Source of the DNA: Amycolatopsis sp. 195334CR
GTDB lineage: Bacteria > Actinomycetota > Actinomycetes > Mycobacteriales > Pseudonocardiaceae
Length of the DNA stretch: 64,000 bases
Assembly: GCF_017309385.1 (NCBI RefSeq)
Contig: NZ_JAFJMJ010000002.1
Coordinates: 1,302,001 to 1,366,000 of the forward strand
Direction: 5' to 3'
This document shows positions 33,305 through 40,905 of the stretch, in pieces. The position numbers and the translations under genes are program-made. Each line of letters begins with the position of its first letter. Within the stretch, counting starts at the first letter, position 1. The notes beneath the pieces are model-generated. The model saw only the letters and a program-made list of their open reading frames with translations, had not been told where the DNA came from and searched no databases.

Positions 33305-34078
33305 ATGTCCGACACCCAGCGCACGGCCGTGATCACCGGGGCCGGTGCCCCGCGCGGCATCGGCAAGGCCACCGCCGCCCGGCTCGCCCGCGACGGCTGG
33401 GCCGTGGCCGTGCTCGACCTCGACGAGCCCGCCGCGCGGGAGGTCGCCCGCGAGATCGCCGCGGGGACCGGTGCCCCGGCCTTCGCCCACCGGGTGGACG
33501 TGGCCGACGAGCCGTCCGTGCTCGCCGCCCACCAGGCCGTGCGGGCCGAGGTCGAGGCCGGGCGGCTGCCCGCGGTCGGCGCGGTGGTCAACATCGCCGG
33601 GATCACCTCGCCGGTGCCGTTCCTGGAGACCACGCTCGAACTGTGGAACAAAGTGATGGCGGTCAACGCGACCGGCACCTACCTGGTCACCAAGGCGTTC
33701 CTGCCGGAGCTGATCGAGGCGGGCTGGGGCCGGATCGTGAACATGTCCTCGGTCTCGGCCCAGCAGGGCGGCGGGGTCTTCGGCCGCACCCCCTACAGCT
33801 CGGCCAAGGCGGCCATCCTCGGCTTCACTAAGGCGCTCGCCCGTGAACTGGGCGACGCCGGGGTGACCGTCAACGCGGTCGCGCCGGGCGCGGTCGACAC
33901 CGACATCCGCGTCGGCACCACCGACGAGCTGGAGGCGGCGATCCTCCGCGGCATCCCGCTGGGCCGCCAGGCCACGGTGGCCGACGTGGCCGGCGTGATC
34001 GCCTGGCTCACCAGTGAAGACGCCGCTTACCTGCAGGGCACGACCATCGACATCAACGGTGGCGCGTTCCTCCACTAA
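33305..34078 (+). CDS. SDR family polyol/sugar dehydrogenase
   Basis: 257 residues. Cofactor motif TGAGAPRGIG, NIAG, catalytic Ser in VNMSSVSA, YSSAK (YxxxK), C-terminal QGTTIDINGGAFLH. The sequence resembles threitol/polyol dehydrogenases found beside Dak-type kinases and RpiB-type isomerases in actinobacterial tetritol pathways. It is 26 bases after the isomerase gene. Cofactor NAD is likely from the Asp after strand 2 (VLDLDEP). Confidence 0.83.
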   Translation: MSDTQRTAVITGAGAPRGIGKATAARLARDGWAVAVLDLDEPAAREVAREIAAGTGAPAFAHRVDVADEPSVLAAHQAVRAEVEAGRLPAVGAVVNIAGITSPVPFLETTLELWNKVMAVNATGTYLVTKAFLPELIEAGWGRIVNMSSVSAQQGGGVFGRTPYSSAKAAILGFTKALARELGDAGVTVNAVAPGAVDTDIRVGTTDELEAAILRGIPLGRQATVADVAGVIAWLTSEDAAYLQGTTIDINGGAFLH

Positions 34079-34087
34079 GGACGGACA

Positions 34088-35764
34088 ATGACCTACCTGA
34101 GCAACGATCCGGCGGAGTTCGCCGGGGACGCGCTGGACGGGTTCTGCCTGCTGCACGCGGACACCGTGCGGCGGGTACCCGGCGGCGCGGTCCGGCGGCA
34201 CCGGCGGCCCAAGGTGGCCGTGCTGCCCGGTGGTGGTTCCGGCCACTACCCGGCCTTCTACGGCGTCATCGGACCCGGGCTGGCCGACGGTGCGGTGTCG
34301 GGCAACCTGTTCACCTCGCCGTCCGCGCAGGACGCCTGCTCGGTGGCGCTGGCCGCGGACTCCGGCGCGGGCGTCGTGTTCAGCTACGGCAACTACGCCG
34401 GTGACGTGCTGAACTTCGGCCTGGCCACGGAACGCTTGCGCGCCAAGGGAATCCGCGTGGAGAACGTGGTGGTCACCGACGACATCGCGAGCGCGCCACC
34501 GGACCGCGCCGGCGAACGACGGGGGATCGCCGGGGACTTCACCGTCTTCAAGGTGCTGGGTGCCGCCGCCGAGGAGGGCATGGATCTCGACGACGTGGTC
34601 CGCGTGGGACGCAAGGCCAACGCGGCGACCCGCACCATCGGCACCGCCTTCGCCGGCTGCACCTTCCCCGGCGCGGACGCCCCGCTGTTCACCGTGCCGG
34701 ACGGGCAGATGGGACTCGGCCTGGGCATCCACGGCGAACCCGGGCTGCGGGACGTGCCCAGGCCGTCCGCGCGCGAGCTGGCGGAGGACTTCGTCCGGCG
34801 GCTGCTCGACGAGAAGCCCGCCGGTGCCGGGGAACGCGTCGCCGTCCTGCTCAACGGCCTCGGTTCGGTCAAGCACGAGGAACTTCTCGTGCTGTGGACG
34901 GACGTGCACCGGCTGCTCCGCGAATCCGGGCACGTCCTGGTGCACCCCGAGGTCGGTGAGATCGTCACCAGCCTGGACATGGCCGGGGTTTCCCTGACCG
35001 TGACGTGGCTGGACGACGAGCTGGAACGCCTGTGGGCCGCGCCCGCGTGGACCCCGGCCTTCCGCCGTGGCGCGATTCCCGAGACCGCGGGAACCGTCGA
35101 AGAGGTGGCGGCTGAGGAGCGCGCACCCCGGTTCGCGCAGGCGACCGAGGAGTCGCGGCAGTTGGCCGCGGCCCTGCTCGACGGCTTGCGTGCGGTGCGG
35201 AAAGCCTTGCACGAAGCCGAATCCGAGCTGGGCGCGATCGACGCGGTGGCGGGCGACGGGGACCACGGCCGTGGCATGGCCCGTGGGATCGACGCCGCCG
35301 AGGCAGCTGCGGCGGAGGCGTGGCACGCGGGCGCCGGTGCCGGGGACTGCCTCATCGCCGCCGGGGACGAGTGGGCCGCCCGCGCAGGCGGAACTTCGGG
35401 CGTGCTGTGGGGCGCCGGGCTGCGTGCGGCGGGCGAGGTCATCGGCGGCTCGGGTGCGGTCGACGCGAACGCCGTGGTCAGCGCGTTCACCGAGCGCGTC
35501 CGGGACCTCGGCGGCGCCGAGCCGGGGGACAAGACGCTGGTCGACGCCCTGGAGCCGTTCCGGCGCGGCCTGCGCGAGTCGGGTGACTGGGCGGCCGCCG
35601 CGACGGCCGCCGAGGAGGCCGCCCGGGCCACCGCGGACCTGGTGCCGCGCAAGGGAAGGGCCCGACCGCTGGCCGAGCGCAGCCTCGGCACGCCAGACCC
35701 GGGAGCCGTGTCGCTGGCGTTGATCGCCCGCACCGTCTCCGGACACCTGCGAGAAAGGACGTGA
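34088..35764 (+). CDS. Dihydroxyacetone-kinase-family ketose kinase (DhaK-DhaL fusion, tetrulose/apulose type)
   Basis: 558 residues. The N-terminal DhaK domain (1-330) has VLPGGGSGHYPAFYGVIGPG, whose His would bind the ketose covalently, and GVVFSYGNYAGDVLNF. The C-terminal DhaL ATP domain has AIDAVAGDGDHGRGM, AGGTSGVLWGAGL and DKTLVDALEPF. Fusions like this include dihydroxyacetone, erythrulose and apulose kinases. With an RpiB homologue and split transketolase next to it, a C4-C5 ketose is more likely than dihydroxyacetone. Confidence 0.85.
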   Translation: MTYLSNDPAEFAGDALDGFCLLHADTVRRVPGGAVRRHRRPKVAVLPGGGSGHYPAFYGVIGPGLADGAVSGNLFTSPSAQDACSVALAADSGAGVVFSYGNYAGDVLNFGLATERLRAKGIRVENVVVTDDIASAPPDRAGERRGIAGDFTVFKVLGAAAEEGMDLDDVVRVGRKANAATRTIGTAFAGCTFPGADAPLFTVPDGQMGLGLGIHGEPGLRDVPRPSARELAEDFVRRLLDEKPAGAGERVAVLLNGLGSVKHEELLVLWTDVHRLLRESGHVLVHPEVGEIVTSLDMAGVSLTVTWLDDELERLWAAPAWTPAFRRGAIPETAGTVEEVAAEERAPRFAQATEESRQLAAALLDGLRAVRKALHEAESELGAIDAVAGDGDHGRGMARGIDAAEAAAAEAWHAGAGAGDCLIAAGDEWAARAGGTSGVLWGAGLRAAGEVIGGSGAVDANAVVSAFTERVRDLGGAEPGDKTLVDALEPFRRGLRESGDWAAAATAAEEAARATADLVPRKGRARPLAERSLGTPDPGAVSLALIARTVSGHLRERT

Positions 35765-36228
35765 TGGACTACCGCATCGTGGTCGGCTGCGACGACGCCG
35801 GCCTGGACTACAAGGAACGCCTCGCCGAGGACCTGCGTGCCGATCCGCGCGTGGCCGAGGTGATCGATCTCGGCGTCCACCGGGGCGCCGAGGACGTGGA
35901 CCGGCCCTACCCGGAGATCGGGCTCGCCGCGGGTGAGGCCGTGCGGGCCGGGACGGCCGACCGGGCGGTGCTGGTCTGCGGCACCGGCATCGGCATGGCG
36001 CTCTCGGCCAACAAGGTGCCCGGCGTGCGGGCCACCACCGCGCACGACTCGTTCTCGGTCGAGCGTTCGATCCGGTCGAACAACTGCCAGGTGCTCGCCA
36101 TCGGCCAGCGGGTGGTGGGGCTCGAACTCGCGCGGCGGCTCGTGGGAGAGTGGCTGGGCTACACCTTCGACGAGCGCTCGGCGAGCGCGGCGAAGGTAGA
36201 GTTGATCAGCGAGTACGAGCGGTGTTGA
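35764..36228 (+). CDS. RpiB/LacA-family sugar-phosphate isomerase
   Basis: 154 residues, start ATG 35764 inside the overlap TGATG with the kinase stop, ribosome binding site AAAGGA. The RpiB signature is clear: VVGCDDAGLDYKERL, VLVCGTGIGMALSANKVPGVRA (phosphate/catalytic loop) and RSNNCQVLAIGQRVVG. Beyond ribose-5-phosphate the family includes tetrulose-phosphate isomerases (EryI/DerI-type), which fits the kinase coupling. The GntR gene starts 18 bases on. Confidence 0.86.
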   Translation: MDYRIVVGCDDAGLDYKERLAEDLRADPRVAEVIDLGVHRGAEDVDRPYPEIGLAAGEAVRAGTADRAVLVCGTGIGMALSANKVPGVRATTAHDSFSVERSIRSNNCQVLAIGQRVVGLELARRLVGEWLGYTFDERSASAAKVELISEYERC

Positions 36229-36245
36229 CGAGCGGGAGGCCGCGC

Positions 36246-36926
36246 GTGGAGAAGGAGCCGAGCCGCAACCTGCGGCAGATGGCCGTCGACACGCTGCGCC
36301 AGGCCATCACCACCGGCGAGTTCGCACCCGGCAGCCACCTCGGCGAGGTGCAGGTCGCCGAGCGGCTCGGGATCAGCCGGGGCACGCTGCGCGAGGCGTT
36401 CCGCCAGCTGCAGCAGGAGGGCCTGGTCACCTACGGCGAACGCGGCCGCGTCACGGTCCGGTCGATCAGCGAGAAGGACATCATCAACACCTTCACCGTC
36501 CGGGCGGCGCTGGAGGCGCTGGCCGGCGAGACGCTGGCGGCCAGCTACTACCGCGAGGAGCACTGCCGTCAGCTCCGCGCGGCGGTGGACCGGATGGCCC
36601 GGGCGTCCCGGGTCTCGCTGGAGGCGCAGATCGAGGCCGATCTCGCCTTCCACGAACTGCTGTGCGAGCTGAGCGAGAACGACGCGCTGGTGCGCTCGTG
36701 GAAGCTGCTCGAAGGGCCGATCCGCATGTGCATCATGTACCGCGGCCTGGAGCGCGCGCTGTCCAACATGAGCCCGGGCCGCCACCTGGAGATCGTCACC
36801 GCGATCGAGTCCGGTGACCCGGTGAAGACCCAGAGCGTGATCTCCGAGCACATGGTCGCCACCGCGCAGGCCCTGCTGTTCGGCACCGTGCGCACGCGGC
36901 CGCGCATCGATCTCACCGGCAACTGA
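36246..36926 (+). CDS. GntR family regulator, FadR/FCD subfamily
   Basis: 226 residues from GTG 36246 with GGGAGG six bases upstream. The winged helix is GSHLGEVQVAERLGISRGTLREAFRQLQQEGLV. The FCD domain has EADLAFHELLCELSEND and SPGRHLEIVTAIESGD. Placed inside the operon, it probably reads the TGTYRACA sites at 32325-32447 and responds to a pathway sugar phosphate; both are inferences. Confidence 0.86.
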   Translation: MEKEPSRNLRQMAVDTLRQAITTGEFAPGSHLGEVQVAERLGISRGTLREAFRQLQQEGLVTYGERGRVTVRSISEKDIINTFTVRAALEALAGETLAASYYREEHCRQLRAAVDRMARASRVSLEAQIEADLAFHELLCELSENDALVRSWKLLEGPIRMCIMYRGLERALSNMSPGRHLEIVTAIESGDPVKTQSVISEHMVATAQALLFGTVRTRPRIDLTGN

Positions 36927-36980
36927 CCGGTATCCCGTTCCTTCCCGGGCGCGTGCCCGGGCCACGAAAGCGACGTCACC

Positions 36981-37832
36981 ATGACTGCATCGATCGCGCC
37001 CTCGGCCACCCGTGCCGAGCGCGTCGCCGCGGCGGCCCACCGCATGCGGCACCACATCCTGACCATGGGCGAGGCGCAGGGCCAGGGCTACGTCGGGCAG
37101 GCGCTCGGCGCGGCCGACCTGCTCGCCACCGTCTACCGCGACCAGCTCCGCGTGCTCCCGGACGACCCGGAGCGGGACCGGTTCCTGCTGTCCACCGGGC
37201 ACTACGCGATCGGGTTGTACGCGGCACTGGCCGAAGCCGGGATCGTGCCGGTCGAGGAGCTGGCGACCTACGGCGCGGACGGGTCCCGGCTGCCGATGTC
37301 CGGCATGGCGACCTACACGCCCGGCATGGAGATCTCCGGCGGTTCGCTCGGCCACGGGCTGACCGTCGCCGTCGGGATGGCGCTCGGCCTGCGGTTGCGC
37401 GGCTCGTCAGCGCGGGTGGTCAACTTCCTCTCCGACGGTGAGCTGGACGAGGGGTCGACCTGGGAGGCCGCGATGGGCGCGGCGCACCACCGGCTCGGGC
37501 TGCTCACCGCGCTGGTCGACATCAACGCGCTGCAGGCCGACGGGCCGACCGAGGGGGTGCTGCGGACCGAGCCGGTCGCGGACAAGTGGGCCGCGGCGGG
37601 CTGGTTCACGCAGCGGGTGGACGGCAACGACGTCCCGGCGCTGCTGGCCGCGTTCGACGCGGTGGCCGAACGCGCCCGGCCGGACGGCGCGCCCGCGGTG
37701 ATCCTGTGCGACACCCGCATCGGGCGTGGGGTGCCGCTGCTGGAGACCAGGGAGAAGGCGCACTTCATGCGCATCGAGGAGCACGAGTGGGAGATCTGCC
37801 GCCGGCAGCTGGACGAGGGAGTGACGGCATGA
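36981..37832 (+). CDS. Transketolase N-terminal subunit (split transketolase)
   Basis: 283 residues covering only the thiamine-diphosphate PP domain. STGHYAIGLYAALAEAG at 71-87, SGGSLGHGLTVAVGMALG, and the ThDP/metal motif SDGELDEGSTWEA (151-163) ending in NALQ at 182-185. It needs the next gene for the pyrimidine and C-terminal domains. Two-subunit transketolases act in several special pathways, including D-apulose-4-phosphate cleavage in apiose use. ATGA overlap couples the two subunits. Confidence 0.87.
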   Translation: MTASIAPSATRAERVAAAAHRMRHHILTMGEAQGQGYVGQALGAADLLATVYRDQLRVLPDDPERDRFLLSTGHYAIGLYAALAEAGIVPVEELATYGADGSRLPMSGMATYTPGMEISGGSLGHGLTVAVGMALGLRLRGSSARVVNFLSDGELDEGSTWEAAMGAAHHRLGLLTALVDINALQADGPTEGVLRTEPVADKWAAAGWFTQRVDGNDVPALLAAFDAVAERARPDGAPAVILCDTRIGRGVPLLETREKAHFMRIEEHEWEICRRQLDEGVTA

Positions 37833-38809
37833 CGAAGCGACTGACCACGTCGGCGATGATCGCCTCGTTCGCCGATCCCGGCCAGAAGACGGCGAGCGCG
37901 CCGTTCGGCCACGCGCTGGCGGCGCTCGCCGAGGGCGACGAGCGGGTCGTGGGCCTCACCGCGGATCTCGGCAAGTACACCGACCTGCACATCTTCGGCC
38001 AGGCGCACCCGGACCGGTACTTCCAGATGGGCATGGCCGAGCAACTGCTCTTCGGCGCGGCGGCGGGCATGGCCGAGGTCGGGCTGGTGCCGTTCGCTTC
38101 GACCTACGCGGTGTTCGCGGCCCGGCGGGCGTACGACTTCCTGTGCCTGGACATCGCCGAGCCGAACCTCAACGTGAACATCGTCGGCGGGCTGCCCGGG
38201 TTGACCACCGGGTACGGTCCCAGTCACCAGGCGACCGAGGACATCGCGATCTTCCGCGGCATGCCGAATCTGACCATTGTGGACCCGTGTGACTCGGTGG
38301 ACATCGAGCAGGCGGTCCCGCAGCTGGCGGCCGCGCCGGGCCCGACGTACCTGCGGTTGCTGCGCGGCAAGGTGCCGACGGTGCTCGACGAGTACGACTA
38401 CCGCTTCGAACTGGGCAAGGCCGCCGTGCTGCGGGGCGGGAACGACGTCGTGTTCGTCTCAAGTGGACTGATGACGATGCGCGCCCTGGCGGCGGCGACG
38501 GCGCTGGCCGAGCACCGGGTGGACGCCGCGGTGGTGCACACGCCGACGATCAAGCCGTTCGACTCGGCGACCGTGCTCCGGGAGATCGCCGGTGACCGGC
38601 TGGTGGTGACGCTGGAGAACCACACCGTAGTGGGCGGGCTGTTCGAAACGGTGGCTTCGGCGGCGGTTCGGGCGGGGGTGCGGGGGCGGATCGTGCCGGT
38701 CGCGCTGCCGGACGAGTTCCTGGCGGCGGGCGCGCTGCCCACCCTGCACGACCGGTACGGCCTGGCGACGGACCGGGTGGTGGAAAAGGTGCTGGCGGAA
38801 CTGGGGTAG
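37829..38809 (+). CDS. Transketolase C-terminal subunit (split transketolase)
   Basis: 326 residues. The pyrimidine-binding domain has FGHALAALAEGDERVVGLTADLGK and YFQMGMAEQLLFGAAAGMAEVG, whose Glu activates ThDP. The C-terminal domain has VVTLENHTVVGGLFETVAS. The start ATG 37829 overlaps the stop of the N-terminal subunit. The heterodimer would transfer a two-carbon ketol unit from a ketose phosphate; the acceptor is unknown. Confidence 0.87.
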   Translation: MTKRLTTSAMIASFADPGQKTASAPFGHALAALAEGDERVVGLTADLGKYTDLHIFGQAHPDRYFQMGMAEQLLFGAAAGMAEVGLVPFASTYAVFAARRAYDFLCLDIAEPNLNVNIVGGLPGLTTGYGPSHQATEDIAIFRGMPNLTIVDPCDSVDIEQAVPQLAAAPGPTYLRLLRGKVPTVLDEYDYRFELGKAAVLRGGNDVVFVSSGLMTMRALAAATALAEHRVDAAVVHTPTIKPFDSATVLREIAGDRLVVTLENHTVVGGLFETVASAAVRAGVRGRIVPVALPDEFLAAGALPTLHDRYGLATDRVVEKVLAELG

Positions 38810-38826
38810 GTGGCTACGGTTCCGGT

Positions 38827-39102
38827 ATGGCCTTTTCGGTGTCGTTCGTCCCGGCCGAGCCATCGGGCACGCGTTTTCCGGTCGAGCCGTCTGGTGCGCC
38901 TGCTCCGGTCGACTTGTCCGGTACGCCGGTCCCGGCTGAGCGGACCGTCTGTTCTGGTCGAGCCGGGAGTGGCGGGTGCGTCGGTCGAGCCGGGCGCGGA
39001 CTACGAGACGCTCGTAATGCACGCCTGCGCCACCCTCGCCGAGACCGGCGGTGGCAATGGGCTGGCGGAGGTGCTGCCGTTCGGGGGGCGGGTGAGGTGT
39101 AG
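38827..39102 (+). pseudogene. Frame-shifted coding remnant with 9-residue repeats
   Basis: From ATG 38827 one frame gives AFSVSF followed by 9-residue units (FVPAEPSGT, RFPVEPSGA, PAPVDLSGT). Near 38945 the protein-like reading jumps to the next frame (LVEPGVAGASVEPGADYETL then VMHACATLAETGGGNGLAEVLPFGGR). Neither frame alone is a sensible protein. It lies in the 301 bases between the transketolase operon and the convergent glycosyltransferase. The parent gene is not recognised. Confidence 0.4.
38845..38951 (+). repeat. Degenerate 27-bp tandem repeat, about four copies
   Basis: Units start at 38845, 38872, 38899 and 38926 (the last partial). They share the core CCGGYCGAGCC or a variant, followed by a (T/C)CNGGNACG end. 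The 27-base period equals nine codons, so the repeat was selected as protein. Confidence 0.6.
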
Positions 39103-39110
39103 CGTCCGGC

Positions 39111-39845
39111 CTAATCCGGAAGCTGCCACCGCCAGCCGGACTTGTGGAGGGCGGCGGCCCGCTGGCGGACCGCCGCCGCCCGGGGTTCGGGGTCGTGCCA
39201 GTACCGGGCCGACGCGGTCGTCTGGGCGCTGTGCTTGCGGTAGAGCAGGCTGGGCTCCGCGATGAACCGTCCATTCGAGACGGCTTCGGCGGCCAAGAGC
39301 AGCCCGTCGGTTTCGGCGCCGGTGAGGGCGGGCCAGCCACCTAGTGCCCGGACGAGACCGGTGTGGGCGGCGAAAGTCACGGCCTGCACGGACAGGCGGT
39401 TCTCCCGGTGCTCCTCGAAGAACCGACCCGGGGTGACCGGGCCGTCCGGTGGGTCGTAGGGGCCGGGTTCGGTGGTCCCGTCCGGCAGCAGGTCGACGCA
39501 CGCCGAGGTGCACCACGCGAAGTCACGCAACGCCGTGATGTCGCGCCGCAGGGCGTCCGGCAGCAGGAGGTCGTCGGCGTCGAAGGTGCGGACGAGCGAA
39601 CCCCGCGCCCGCGCGAGTGCCATGGTGCGGGCCACCGCCGTGCGGGCGGGCAGGCCGGTGCCGTACGAAATCCGGGAGTCCGGCGGCAGTTCGGCGAGCG
39701 GTTCACCGGAGTCGCCGTCCTCCTGCAGGCACCACTGCCACTCCCAGCCATCGGGCAGCGCCTGCTTGACCAGTGAGTCGTACGCTTCCCGCAGGTAGCG
39801 GTGCCCGCCGCGGTACACGGCGGTGATGACGCTGATGATCGGCAC
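39111..39845 (-). CDS. Family 2 glycosyltransferase
   Basis: 244 residues, GTG start. The GT-A fold opens with ISVITAVYRGGHRYLREAYDSL, and the metal/nucleotide-sugar DxD-type motif is TFDADDLLLPDAL. The acceptor half has the AETDGLLLAAEAV segment. There are no membrane helices. Substrate unknown. It stands alone between the repeat remnant and the secreted esterase. Confidence 0.82.
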   Translation of the reverse strand: MPIISVITAVYRGGHRYLREAYDSLVKQALPDGWEWQWCLQEDGDSGEPLAELPPDSRISYGTGLPARTAVARTMALARARGSLVRTFDADDLLLPDALRRDITALRDFAWCTSACVDLLPDGTTEPGPYDPPDGPVTPGRFFEEHRENRLSVQAVTFAAHTGLVRALGGWPALTGAETDGLLLAAEAVSNGRFIAEPSLLYRKHSAQTTASARYWHDPEPRAAAVRQRAAALHKSGWRWQLPD

Positions 39846-39923
39846 CGCGCCAGCCTTCCACCCGCCGAAGCCCGGCCCGGCACCCGGCCAGCCGGGAGCG
39901 CTCCCAAAACATCCGGCAAATTA

Positions 39924-39952
39924 TTGACGGCCGTTCCGAAAGTGCCTATCTT
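39924..39952 (+). promoter_or_regulatory. Sigma-A-type promoter of the secreted esterase
   Basis: TTGACG (39924-39929), a 17-base spacer, TATCTT (39947-39952). The predicted leader is about 32 bases and contains GGAGGT before the ATG at 39991. Confidence 0.75.
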
Positions 39953-39990
39953 CAGCAGGCGAGAGGGGGCCGCCGACCGGAGGTCAGACC

Positions 39991-40905
39991 ATGATCAGAA
40001 CGGCACTCGTGGCATTCACCAGCACCCTGCTGATCGCCCTCGCCACCCCCGTGGCGTCCGCCGCCTCCCTGGTGGAGGTGACCAACTTCGGCGCCAACCC
40101 GGGCGGGATGCGCATGCACGTCTACGTACCCGACTCCCGCCCGCCCAATCCCGCCATCGTCGTCGCCATGCACGGCTGCGGTGGCTCCGGGCCGGGCTTC
40201 TACTCCAGCAGCGAGTTCGCCTCGCTCGCCAACCAGCGCGGGTTCGTCGTCATCTACCCGAGCGCCCAGCAGCAGGCCGGGTTCGGGAAGTGCTTCGACA
40301 CCTGGTCGGCCGCGGCCAAGCAGCGCGGCGGCGGGAGCGACCCGGTCTCCATCGTCTCGATGGTGAACCACGTCAAGCAGACCTACGGCGGCGACCCGAA
40401 CCGCGTGTTCGCCACCGGCTCCTCCTCCGGCGGCATGATGACCAACCACATGCTCGCCCTGTACCCCGACGTGTTCAAGGCGGGCGCGGCCTTCATGGGC
40501 GTGCCGTTCAACTGCTTCGCCAACGCCGCCGACTTCCCGCCCCCGGGCAGCAAGTGCACCAACGGCACGATGAACCGCACCCCGCAGCAGTGGGGCGACG
40601 CGGTCCGGCAGACCTTCCCCGGTTACACCGGCCCGCGCCCGAAGATGCAGCTGTGGCACGGCACGGCCGACACGCTGGTCCCGTACTCCCTGCTGCAGGA
40701 GGAGATCGAGCAGTGGACCAACGTGTTCGGCCTGAGCCAGACCCCGACCTCCACCGACACCCCGCAGCCGAACTGGAACCGCCGTCGTTACGCCGACCCA
40801 GCCGGTACCGCGCTGGTCGAGGCCTACAGCATCCAGGGCGCCGGGCACAGCCTGCCGTCCGCCGGAATGGCCGCCCAGGCCCTGAACTTCTTCGGCGTGG
40901 TCTAG
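39991..40905 (+). CDS. Secreted PHB-depolymerase/CE1-type esterase
   Basis: 304 residues. Signal peptide (TALVAFTSTLLIALATPVASA), then the LpqC/esterase-PHB fold: the oxyanion region AMHGCGGSGPGF, nucleophile elbow GSSSGG, the acid in HGTADTLVPYS, and His in GAGHSLP. The family includes extracellular PHB depolymerases and acetylxylan/feruloyl esterases. No carbohydrate- or PHB-binding module follows, so soluble substrates or partner proteins are likely. The convergent neighbour's stop overlaps by 4 bases. Confidence 0.85.
   Translation: MIRTALVAFTSTLLIALATPVASAASLVEVTNFGANPGGMRMHVYVPDSRPPNPAIVVAMHGCGGSGPGFYSSSEFASLANQRGFVVIYPSAQQQAGFGKCFDTWSAAAKQRGGGSDPVSIVSMVNHVKQTYGGDPNRVFATGSSSGGMMTNHMLALYPDVFKAGAAFMGVPFNCFANAADFPPPGSKCTNGTMNRTPQQWGDAVRQTFPGYTGPRPKMQLWHGTADTLVPYSLLQEEIEQWTNVFGLSQTPTSTDTPQPNWNRRRYADPAGTALVEAYSIQGAGHSLPSAGMAAQALNFFGVV

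Noticed and set aside
38810..39265. Open reading frame of 151 codons spanning the repeat region and antisense to the glycosyltransferase
   Set aside because: The first half is Arg/Ser-rich shadow sequence and the second half is antisense to a well-supported gene; only the repeat portion is kept, as a remnant.
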